NCBI GenBank assembly: GCA_963678085.1 | Contig: OY782680.1 | Coordinates: 3,348,001-3,412,000, forward strand | Source: Aliishimia sp963678085 | GTDB lineage: Bacteria > Pseudomonadota > Alphaproteobacteria > Rhodobacterales > Rhodobacteraceae | DNA length: 64,000 bases | Direction of reading: 5' to 3' | In this document: in pieces, positions 32,531 to 39,484 of the stretch | Numbering within the stretch: the first letter of the stretch is position 1 | Layout: each line of letters opens with the position of its first letter | Notes under the pieces: model-generated | Database searches by the model: none | Seen by the model: only the letters and a program-made list of their open reading frames with translations | Told to the model about the DNA's origin: nothing | Position numbers and translations under genes: made by a program

Positions 32531-34132
32531 TTACATCCGAAACACACCGAACCGTGTTTCTTCAATCGGCGCATTCAGCGCCGCTGACAGCGACAAAGCC
32601 AACACATCGCGACTATGGCGCGGATCAATAATTCCATCATCCCAAAGCCGGGCAGAGGCATAAAGCGGGTGGGATTGCTCTTCGAACATATCAATTGTGG
32701 GCTGCTTGAACGCCGCTTCTTCTTCAGCGCTCCAACTGCCGCCCGCCCGCTCAATGCCATCGCGCTTAACCGTTGCCAGCACGCCTGCTGCTTGCGCGCC
32801 GCCCATCACTGAAATGCGGCTATTGGGCCAGGTCCACAAAAAGCGCGGTGAATAGGCCCGCCCGGCCATGCCATAATTGCCCGCACCAAAAGAGCCCCCC
32901 ACCAGCAGCGTGATCTTGGGAACCTTTGCGGTTGCCACAGCCGTCACCATCTTGGCCCCGTGCCGCGCGATGCCTTCATTTTCGTATTTCCGCCCCACCA
33001 TAAAACCAGTGATATTTTGCAAGAAGACCAGAGGGATTTTCCGCTGTGCACAAAGTTCAATGAAATGCGCCCCTTTCTGCGCTGCCTCAGAAAACAGCAC
33101 CCCGTTATTGGCGATGATGCCTACAGCCATGCCTTTGACATGGGCAAAGCCAGTCACAAGCGTTTCGCCAAAGCGAGGTTTGAATTCATCAAAATAGGAG
33201 CCATCCACCAGCCGGGCGATCACCTCGCGAATATCGTAGGGCGTGCGTAGATCAGCGGGGACGACGCCGAGGATCTCTGCGGGATCATAAGCGGGCTCCT
33301 CAAAGCTTGTTGGCAATGCAGGCTTCACAGAGACCCCGAGCGAGCCCACTGCCCGCCGGGCCAGCGCCAGCGCATGGGCATCATCTTCGGCCAGATAATC
33401 CGCCACACCAGAGAGCCGCGTGTGCACATCGCCGCCGCCAAGATCTTCGGCGCTCACGATCTCACCCGTTGCGGCCTTCACCAAGGGCGGGCCAGCCAGG
33501 AAAATCGTTCCCTGCTCTTTCACGATGATGGTCACATCGGACATGGCCGGCACATAGGCCCCCCCAGCCGTGCAAGAGCCCATAACCACGGCGATCTGCG
33601 GAATACCCTTGGCAGACATATTGGCTTGGTTATAGAAGATGCGGCCAAAATGGTCGCGGTCGGGAAATACTTCGTCCTGGTTGGGCAGGTTCGCCCCGCC
33701 GCTATCCACAAGGTAAATGCACGGCAGATGGTTTTCCTCGGCAATCTCCTGGGCGCGCAGGTGCTTTTTCACCGTCATCGGATAATAGGTGCCGCCCTTT
33801 ACCGTCGCATCATTGCACACCACCATGACCTCACGCCCCTGCACGCGGCCAATCCCGGCAATCGCGCCGCCGCAAGGGGCCGCCCCATCATAGAGCCCAT
33901 GGGCCGCAAAACCGCCAACCTCTAGGAAAGGCGAGCCAGGATCGAGCAAATTCGCCACCCGCTCGCGCGGCAGCATCTTACCCCGCGCCACATGGCGCTG
34001 GCGAGACCTCTCCCCGCCCCCCGCCTGCGCGGCCGACGCCGCCTCAGAGATTTCTTGCAGAGCTTCCAGATGCGCAGCTTGATTGGTTTTGAACTGCTCG
34101 GAAGCAGGGGAAATGGAGGAAGAGAGCTTCAT
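32531..34132 (-). CDS. mccB: methylcrotonyl-CoA carboxylase, carboxyltransferase beta subunit
   Basis: 533 residues, the usual length. Carboxyltransferase domains with RQRHVARGKMLPRERVANLLDPGSPFLE, MGSCTAGGAYVPAMSDVTIIVKEQGTIFLAGPPLVKAATGE, GVVPADLRTPYDIREVIARLVDGS and VGGSFGAGNYGMAGRAYSPRFLWTWPNSRISVMGG. It transfers CO2 from biotin to methylcrotonyl-CoA. The ATG overlaps the stop of the zinc-ribbon membrane protein gene upstream (ATGA). Confidence 0.95.
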   Translation of the reverse strand: MKLSSSISPASEQFKTNQAAHLEALQEISEAASAAQAGGGERSRQRHVARGKMLPRERVANLLDPGSPFLEVGGFAAHGLYDGAAPCGGAIAGIGRVQGREVMVVCNDATVKGGTYYPMTVKKHLRAQEIAEENHLPCIYLVDSGGANLPNQDEVFPDRDHFGRIFYNQANMSAKGIPQIAVVMGSCTAGGAYVPAMSDVTIIVKEQGTIFLAGPPLVKAATGEIVSAEDLGGGDVHTRLSGVADYLAEDDAHALALARRAVGSLGVSVKPALPTSFEEPAYDPAEILGVVPADLRTPYDIREVIARLVDGSYFDEFKPRFGETLVTGFAHVKGMAVGIIANNGVLFSEAAQKGAHFIELCAQRKIPLVFLQNITGFMVGRKYENEGIARHGAKMVTAVATAKVPKITLLVGGSFGAGNYGMAGRAYSPRFLWTWPNSRISVMGGAQAAGVLATVKRDGIERAGGSWSAEEEAAFKQPTIDMFEEQSHPLYASARLWDDGIIDPRHSRDVLALSLSAALNAPIEETRFGVFRM

Positions 34133-34701
34133 ACCGACCTCTTTTTAATGGGAACTATGCGTGATGTGAGGGTGAGGACAAGAATTGGGACTATGCAAAG
34201 CCAATAGAGTGCCAAAACAAAAAGGTGGACCGCTGCAACGCCAGCTCTTTCGTTATCGTCTAGCCAATCTATGAGTAGCGCCGCAAGCTGAGCGACGCCC
34301 CAAAACATAAGAAGACTAAGCGCAACCAGCGCCACTTCCCAAATCAGCCACTGCCGACGCGTCAACGCGACATCCCAGGTGGATTGGCAAGAGCGGCACA
34401 TAGCATCTGGAATCCCCTCGGGCCGAGCGTAAATGCGATGCCGGCTTGTGCCGAGAATATATCCTCCGCAATCGGGGCATTTTCGACGAGCGAGAAAGTC
34501 CAGACACATCCCAACCCAAGCAAAGCACCATTGAAACCAACGCACATGCTTGTCGCTCAGGCTTTCGGGGCGCTTTCCTGTCATGTTACTGACCTTTCCG
34601 CAGCTTCGACAGTGCTGGAAGGCCCAGATTTCGCCAGGGTCGTTGTAGTTGCCAATCAGGGGTTTTGCCCCCGCCTCGCCTGGGTAATCTGCACGACCCA
34701 C
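34129..34701 (-). CDS. membrane protein with three CxxC knuckles
   Basis: 190 residues from GTG at 34701. The N-terminal half carries three CxxC pairs (HCRSCGK, KCPDCGGY, MCRSCQS), consistent with zinc-ribbon-like metal binding; the C-terminal half has two transmembrane helices (WEVALVALSLLMFWGVAQLAALLIDW and VHLFVLALYWLCIVPILVLTL) and a basic tail. It is coupled to mccB by a four-base overlap. Not a family I recognise. Whether it takes part in leucine metabolism or is a passenger is unclear. Confidence 0.7.
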   Translation of the reverse strand: MGRADYPGEAGAKPLIGNYNDPGEIWAFQHCRSCGKVSNMTGKRPESLSDKHVRWFQWCFAWVGMCLDFLARRKCPDCGGYILGTSRHRIYARPEGIPDAMCRSCQSTWDVALTRRQWLIWEVALVALSLLMFWGVAQLAALLIDWLDDNERAGVAAVHLFVLALYWLCIVPILVLTLTSRIVPIKKRSV

Positions 34702-34869
34702 GAAATTGCTTGGAGAGCTTCATGTGTTAACCTCTCGTCGGATACGACGCTTGATTTTCATTGGGTCACTGGTTAAGGGCTGGCGCATATACCCAGGACC
34801 GTGACCTATGTTCTTTTTTGCAATTTCATAAGCCGTGTTTTCAGCCCCCCAACAGGGGCTAATCACCTT

Positions 34870-35289
34870 ATGATATTTTCCTGCAAAGAAGGGCGGACAT
34901 GTGTCCGTATCCCCCAAATGTATGTACGTTTTGAAACGGCGCGGTATTGCGCTGACGCTAGAAGCCATGTGGGTATATTCCAATTGGCGCTGGATCTTTG
35001 GTATGATGAGAGACCCACCACTTGGCATGCGAAAGAGCTGCGAAGGGAACTTGACTGGTTTAATCTGCGCCTGAATGCGCCCGATATACTGGCCTATCGC
35101 CCCAACCACGCGCGAAAGCGCAAAGGAGTTTGTTGGTTTATGGGAACGGCAAGTCAGCATGTTTCGCGCGCTCGATATATGGCTTGGCTGTTGAGTGATC
35201 TTGGGCACGCGGTTCAAGAAGTTAGGTCTGCTACGCTCGGCACGATTTTGTGGAGAGATTGCTATCAGGTCGTTGCCTTGCGGGGATAA
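34870..35289 (+). CDS. hypothetical protein, inverted within the leucine-degradation cluster
   Basis: 139 residues from the ATG at 34870; an in-frame GTG at 34801 would add 23 residues. No signal peptide. The C-terminal part (KRKGVCWFMGTASQHVSRARYMAWLLSDLGHAVQEVRSATLGTILWRDCYQVVAL) has the alternating hydrophobic pattern of a folded alpha/beta protein, which is why this strand was preferred over the long antisense frame. It is the only plus-strand gene between the mcc and ivd segments and is followed by a strong hairpin. Family not recognised. Confidence 0.6.
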   Translation: MIFSCKEGRTCVRIPQMYVRFETARYCADARSHVGIFQLALDLWYDERPTTWHAKELRRELDWFNLRLNAPDILAYRPNHARKRKGVCWFMGTASQHVSRARYMAWLLSDLGHAVQEVRSATLGTILWRDCYQVVALRG

Positions 35290-35331
35290 CAGGAATGGCA
35301 TCATGGCAAATTCGCTAACGCAGCAGGTTTT

Positions 35332-35363
35332 GAGAACCCTACGCCGCATGCCGTAGGGTTCTC
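35332..35363. terminator. 12-bp perfect hairpin, bidirectional terminator candidate
   Basis: GAGAACCCTACG and CGTAGGGTTCTC pair perfectly around an 8-base loop, 42 bp after the stop of the inverted hypothetical gene and 74 bp after the end of the LprI-like array on the other strand. The convergent position fits a terminator serving both sides, although neither side has a long T run. Confidence 0.65.
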
Positions 35364-35437
35364 TAGTAAGGTGTAGAGATATGATGCGCGTTCGGCCCTA
35401 TAGCTTTGCGAGGGAGTGACAATGCTGGAGGTCGGTT

Positions 35438-35968
35438 TCATTCTTCTCCCCTCTCTGGTAGCCCGCCCATCTCATTGATCCAATGGCGGGTAAGCGCGAT
35501 GCGGTGCTCTGTTTCGCATTCCAGTTTTGCAAATGGATCATCTGGATGTTCTTTGGCGCATATCACCTCAGATGTTTCAGTTTGCCCTGGCAATATGATG
35601 GGCTCCTGCCCTTCTACACGTATTTTACGACCAAGCATCTGGTCCAATGTCTCAACGCCCTCGGGTTCTGGCTCTGGCCGTAACCCGTCGCGGCGCAGTG
35701 CGCGGGCAAGCGAATCCCAAGCTGTGTGTTCCATCGACAAACACACAAACTGGACATAATCAGAACGGCTTGGGGCTTCGTCAAAGCACTCAGCGGAGAA
35801 CATACCATGGCAGATAGCCACATCCTGACCGCTCTCCCAAGCCTGCGTCACGCAACCGCGCAATTTCCAATAATCTTCCGCAGGTGCCATGCCAGGGATT
35901 TCACCGCTCGCAGCACCGGCGAGAAACAGCGCCATAAGAGAAGCCATGACTGCGCGAAAATGCATCAT
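35438..35968 (-). CDS. LprI-like six-cysteine exported protein, array member 4
   Basis: 176 residues with a signal peptide (MMHFRAVMASLMALFLAGAASG). Six cysteines at 39, 53, 61, 76, 137 and 151 repeat the spacing of its three upstream neighbours (14/8/15/61/14), with AWDSL after the fourth as in the paralogues. It is the most divergent copy and lacks the QxAW-x-R-x-C element of the others. The ATG overlaps the upstream stop (ATGA). Probably periplasmic; last gene of the ivd-headed transcription unit. Confidence 0.72.
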   Translation of the reverse strand: MMHFRAVMASLMALFLAGAASGEIPGMAPAEDYWKLRGCVTQAWESGQDVAICHGMFSAECFDEAPSRSDYVQFVCLSMEHTAWDSLARALRRDGLRPEPEPEGVETLDQMLGRKIRVEGQEPIILPGQTETSEVICAKEHPDDPFAKLECETEHRIALTRHWINEMGGLPERGEE

Positions 35969-36483
35969 GGCTCCTCCGTCTTTTGCCGAAGGAGCGCGAG
36001 CTGGCCCCGATAAAAAATCGTCTGTTCAAAGGCGCGTTCCGCTGAACAGAGAAGATATGCGTCGTCACGTTCAACGACAGGAGCGATAGCTTGTGCGAAG
36101 CGGCAGCGGCGGATTTGATAGTCTCTCCAAGCCTGATCCATATCGAGAACATGATCCAAGAGAGGTTGCCCCCATCCTGTTTGCACCGAAAGCCGGTTAT
36201 CCCAGTTTTCAGCTGCTTGCCGCAACTCGTCGCCTGCCCGCAACGCCTCGGCCTCCCAATACGTCAATAGCGACCACCAGCAAAGCTGGGCTTCACTCCG
36301 GTTACGCCCTTTCTCGCAAGCCGCAACCCAGCTCGTCAGGCATGTCCCAATATCAATGGCAACCTCACTTGTTGGCACACAGGCTTGCGTTGCACTTGGG
36401 TCGGCGGAAATTGTTTGAGCCAAGGCCCCCATCGGCAACAGCATGCCAAAAACGAAGATCACCGCGCGTGCCAGCATGTTCAT
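35965..36483 (-). CDS. LprI-like (DUF1311-type) six-cysteine exported protein, array member 3
   Basis: 172 residues; signal peptide MNMLARAVIFVFGMLLPMGALA. Cysteines 35, 48, 56, 68, 127 and 146 (gaps 13/8/12/59/19). DQAWRDYQIRRCRFA matches the DUF1311/LprI signature (x-AW-x-x-Y/F-R-x-x-C). In mycobacteria LprI is a lysozyme inhibitor; whether that applies here is unknown. It is coupled by four-base overlaps to both neighbouring array genes. Confidence 0.78.
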   Translation of the reverse strand: MNMLARAVIFVFGMLLPMGALAQTISADPSATQACVPTSEVAIDIGTCLTSWVAACEKGRNRSEAQLCWWSLLTYWEAEALRAGDELRQAAENWDNRLSVQTGWGQPLLDHVLDMDQAWRDYQIRRCRFAQAIAPVVERDDAYLLCSAERAFEQTIFYRGQLALLRQKTEEP

Positions 36484-36998
36484 TGTTCCCTATACTTGAA
36501 TTTCAGCTCGATGGCCCGCCTCGCGGTCATGTCGAGATGGCATTCCATTGAAAACAAATCGCCGACCACCCCGCCATTTACGAGTGTTGCAGCCCATCGG
36601 CATTCTTTATCGCGAAAAGAAATCCATGCGCGTTGCGCGGCCCTTAGCTGTTCCGAGAGAACCGCATGTTCAGGCAAATCATTTGCAAGGTTTTCGGCAT
36701 CATCGCGTTTTGCCTCGGCTTGACGTTGCTGGTATATTTCATTTAGGAGCACATCCCACGCCTCGGCTTCAACGCCCATGCAGTGCAATCGGACGATTTT
36801 TGAATCCCATTCATGCGCCTTGATACAAGCCATCGTGCCGCCCCCTATACACGTCCTAACAACCTCGGCCGTTTCGGACCTCTCAAAGCAGCCAGGCACG
36901 GCCTCCGCATACTGCGCATCAGACCCCGCTTCTTGAGTGCTCGCAGCATTGGCAAAAAGGATAGAAGCCACAAGAATGAAAGGGGTTAGGTGATTCAT
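36480..36998 (-). CDS. LprI-like (DUF1311-type) six-cysteine exported protein, array member 2
   Basis: 172 residues from the ATG at 36998 (MNHLTPFILVASILFANAAS, a clean signal peptide); the frame is open further upstream to 37094, but that overlaps the preceding gene. Cysteines 37, 50, 58, 73, 133 and 153 (gaps 13/8/15/60/20). AQRAWISFRDKECRWA is the best DUF1311 match of the four. Unlike the other junctions it is separated from the upstream array gene, by 40 bp. Periplasmic location inferred. Confidence 0.8.
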   Translation of the reverse strand: MNHLTPFILVASILFANAASTQEAGSDAQYAEAVPGCFERSETAEVVRTCIGGGTMACIKAHEWDSKIVRLHCMGVEAEAWDVLLNEIYQQRQAEAKRDDAENLANDLPEHAVLSEQLRAAQRAWISFRDKECRWAATLVNGGVVGDLFSMECHLDMTARRAIELKFKYREQ

Positions 36999-37038
36999 CA
37001 GTGAGTTTCTCAGTTTAATAATTTGCTCAAAGGGGCGG

Positions 37039-37581
37039 TCACCAAGGGCTTGTAAGCCCCCAGTAGAACAACGCCTGATCTGCGGTTTCACCACGCCAGC
37101 ATCCTGCGCTTACCACGGGACGCATGGAGCCCCCCCGAGCGACTAGACCAGCTGAGGCGCATTTTGCCTTACGATAGGCGAGCCAAGTCTCATGCGTTTT
37201 GTTAAGCGATGGCACGCGGTAGGGCAGGGTTTCGGAATAGCCATTTTCGCGATCCCGCTCATCTGCCTCTTGCATATATTTGAGGGCTGCCCTGCGTTCT
37301 GTTTCCAGAATTTGCTCCCAGGCGCGCGTTTCAGATCCAGTGCAGCGTGCCATTCCATAGGTGGTTTGCCCCCATCTGGGTTGAAGATCCATGCAATCGC
37401 TTGAGGCCTTCCCAATGCAGCTTTTCTTTTCATTATAGGTGAACGCAGTCTCCCAGCATGCGAGAGTGCGTTCAATGACCAAGGCTTCGTTCAGGTTGGC
37501 GTGCCCATCATCGCCAAGAACCCAATAGTCCTGGGCAAATGCTGGGCTCGCCAGCAGGAAGAACACAAAGCGCCACATCAC
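37039..37581 (-). CDS. LprI-like (DUF1311-type) six-cysteine exported protein, array member 1
   Basis: 180 residues from GTG at 37581, or 179 from the ATG at 37578; both overlap the ivd stop (GTGATG). Signal peptide MMWRFVFFLLASPAFA. Cysteines 42, 55, 63, 80, 141 and 161 (gaps 13/8/17/61/20), with HETWLAYRKAKCAS as the DUF1311-like element. First array member, translationally tied to ivd. Confidence 0.78.
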   Translation of the reverse strand: MMWRFVFFLLASPAFAQDYWVLGDDGHANLNEALVIERTLACWETAFTYNEKKSCIGKASSDCMDLQPRWGQTTYGMARCTGSETRAWEQILETERRAALKYMQEADERDRENGYSETLPYRVPSLNKTHETWLAYRKAKCASAGLVARGGSMRPVVSAGCWRGETADQALFYWGLTSPW

Positions 37582-38741
37582 AGCATGCCGGTGACAAGTT
37601 CGCGGCCAATCAGCATGCGGCGGATTTCTGAGGTGCCCGCACCGATTTCCATCAGTTTGGCATCACGGAACAAACGACCCACGGCATTATCCGACAAATA
37701 CCCCGCCCCGCCCAGCGCTTGCACCGCTTGATGGGCCTGCACCATGGCTTGCTCTGAGGCGTAAAGACAGCAGGCGGCGGCATCTTGGCGGGTCACTTCG
37801 CCGCGATCACAGGCTTTGGCCACCTCATAGATATAGGCCCGCGCCGAGTTCATCGCCGTATACATATCAGCAATCTTACCCTGCATCAGTTGGAACATCC
37901 CAATAGGCTCACCAAACTGTTTACGCGTGGCGACATAGGGCATCACCTCATCCATTGCTGCGGCCATGATCCCGGTGCCGATGGCGGCCAGCACAACCCG
38001 TTCATAATCAAGACCGGACATGAGAACTTTCACGCCGCGCCCCTCTTCGCCCAGCACGTTTTCAAAGGGCACTTCAACATCTTCAAAGATCAACTCAGCT
38101 GTGTTGGAGCCGCGCATGCCCAGCTTGTCGAAATGGGGGCTGGTGGAAAACCCGGTCATGGATTTTTCAATCAGAAAGGCCGTGATGCCCCTGGCGCCTG
38201 CATCTGGATCCGTCTTGGCATAGACCACCAGCGTATCGGCATCGGGGCCATTGGTAATCCAGTATTTATTGCCATTGAGCCGATAGTGATCATTGCGCTT
38301 TTCGGCCCGCAGCTTCATCGAAACCACATCGGACCCGGCAGAGGGTTCAGACATCGCCAGCGCGCCTACATTCTCGCCGGACACAAGACCGGGCAGGTAT
38401 TTGGCGCGTTGCTCGTCAGTGCCGTTCAGCTTGATCTGGTTCACACAGAGATTGGAATGCGCCCCATAAGACAGGCTAACCGAAGCCGAGGCCCGCGCGA
38501 TTTCCTCGACCGCAATGGTATGCGCAAGATAACCCATGCCCGCGCCGCCATATTGTTCGGACACCGTAATGCCCAACAATCCCATATCGCCCAGCTCACG
38601 CCAGAGCTCATGGGGAAAGATATTGTCCTGGTCGATCTGCGCCGCCCGTGGCTTGATCCGCTCTTGCGCAAATTTATGCACCGCCTCTTGCAAGGCCAGC
38701 ACGTCCTCGCCCAAGTCAAACTTCATAGATGCCAGAAACAT
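37578..38741 (-). CDS. ivd: isovaleryl-CoA dehydrogenase
   Basis: 387 residues, acyl-CoA dehydrogenase family. It oxidises isovaleryl-CoA to 3-methylcrotonyl-CoA in leucine breakdown, using FAD and passing electrons to ETF. Motifs: GDMGLLGITVSEQYGGAGMGYLAHTIAVEEIARASASVSLSYGAHSNLCVNQI, YWITNGPDADTLVVYAKTDP, DYERVVLAAIGTGIMAAAMDEV (catalytic Glu region of the IVD type) and GGAGYLSDNAVGRLFRDAKLMEIGAGTSEIRRMLIGREL at the C-terminus. The promoter region carries the palindrome at 38758-38771. Confidence 0.95.
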   Translation of the reverse strand: MFLASMKFDLGEDVLALQEAVHKFAQERIKPRAAQIDQDNIFPHELWRELGDMGLLGITVSEQYGGAGMGYLAHTIAVEEIARASASVSLSYGAHSNLCVNQIKLNGTDEQRAKYLPGLVSGENVGALAMSEPSAGSDVVSMKLRAEKRNDHYRLNGNKYWITNGPDADTLVVYAKTDPDAGARGITAFLIEKSMTGFSTSPHFDKLGMRGSNTAELIFEDVEVPFENVLGEEGRGVKVLMSGLDYERVVLAAIGTGIMAAAMDEVMPYVATRKQFGEPIGMFQLMQGKIADMYTAMNSARAYIYEVAKACDRGEVTRQDAAACCLYASEQAMVQAHQAVQALGGAGYLSDNAVGRLFRDAKLMEIGAGTSEIRRMLIGRELVTGML

Positions 38742-38757
38742 CCGCCCCTCCCGTTAT

Positions 38758-38771
38758 TGAACGCTCGTTCA
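38758..38771. promoter_or_regulatory. TGAAC-N4-GTTCA palindrome before ivd, putative TetR-type operator
   Basis: The arms TGAACG and CGTTCA are perfect with two central bases (TGAAC-N4-GTTCA in the form shared with 7477-7490), followed by TTTTT. It lies 17 bp upstream of the ivd ATG, a position where a bound repressor would block transcription or early elongation. The flanks TTGAACG...GTTCATTT are shared with the site before the acyl-CoA synthetase operon. Regulators of leucine catabolism of the TetR and MerR types (LiuQ/LiuR) are known in proteobacteria; the identity here is inferred. Confidence 0.6.
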
Positions 38772-38842
38772 TTTTTAGAAGGATTGCGCTTTGTGTCAAG
38801 TCAAAGCGCGAGAGGAGCCGTTAATTAAGTAGAGCAGAGCGC

Positions 38843-39145
38843 TTATTGGCACTTGCTCAAGGCTTGGCCGCGCGCCAACTGTGTTTGATTTGCATGGAAA
38901 TAGCCGTAAACCTGTTCGGTTTTGTGACCCAAAACATGCGCGGATTTTTGACTAAAACAACCGCAATCCACACCTGTGCCAAGCTTACTGCAATAGGCGC
39001 GCTCTTTGGCGACAGTTTCGATATATTCGGTTGAAGCCAGGATGTTAGGACCGCGTGTCAGGGCCCAGTCTGCCAAAGCAAACGCTCCAGCCAAGGAGGT
39101 TGCAACAAAGAAAATCGTACCAAACTGAATATTAAAATGACGCAT
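38843..39145 (-). CDS. small membrane-anchored or exported hypothetical protein
   Basis: 100 residues. An N-terminal hydrophobic helix (FGTIFFVATSLAGAFALADWAL) could be an uncleaved anchor. The rest carries a compact cysteine group (YCSKLGTGVDCGCFSQKSAH) with a CGC element and a final cysteine near the end. It lies upstream of the ivd promoter on the same strand. Not recognised; thiol chemistry or metal binding is possible but unproven. Confidence 0.65.
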   Translation of the reverse strand: MRHFNIQFGTIFFVATSLAGAFALADWALTRGPNILASTEYIETVAKERAYCSKLGTGVDCGCFSQKSAHVLGHKTEQVYGYFHANQTQLARGQALSKCQ

Positions 39146-39484
39146 AACATCTTACCGTTTTTGCGCCCCCAAGACAGGGTGTATCACCCTCAACCTTAAT
39201 CGCGTAGGTTGAAACCCATTAAAATCCCTTGAAAATACGACTCAACCCAAATGCTTAAGGGAAAAGTAAAGAGAATTAAGGGACTTAAACCAAATGCGGC
39301 CGCGCGCCTGAAAACCCTTAAAAATAGACCAATCTACCTATGGTAGGTGTTTTCAACCATAGATTGCCACCCAAAGTGGACGGTTTGCAAAGACAAGTCG
39401 CGCACGCCTTGACAATCCCGACTCAAAGCCGCTCGTATCAAACGGCTACTCTGTCCCCGCTCATTCGTTAATAAGGAGCCTTTG
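39146..39484. other. 339-bp AT-richer intergenic region before the DMGDH-like gene
   Basis: No gene seen. It contains two TTAAGGGA copies exactly 21 bp apart (39255-39262 and 39276-39283), an inverted CCCTTAA at 39315-39321, and a small hairpin CTACC-TAT-GGTAG near 39336. It is richer in A/T than its surroundings. It is probably the promoter/leader of the flavoprotein gene; CtrA-like half sites (TTAA) are frequent, but none has the exact N7 spacing. Confidence 0.5.

Noticed and set aside
34720..35349. 209-codon minus-strand frame opposite the inverted hypothetical gene
   Set aside because: Composition is not protein-like (many Arg/Ser/Pro, no hydrophobic pattern, no family resemblance), whereas the plus-strand frame has a folded-protein pattern at its C-terminus.
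37785..38828. 347-codon plus-strand frame over ivd
   Set aside because: Shadow of the ivd gene; His/Gly-rich and without domain features.
39411..39440. TTGACA at about 39411 as a sigma-70 promoter for the flavoprotein gene
   Set aside because: No acceptable -10 hexamer at 16-18 bp spacing; the nearest TATCAA is 21 bases away.
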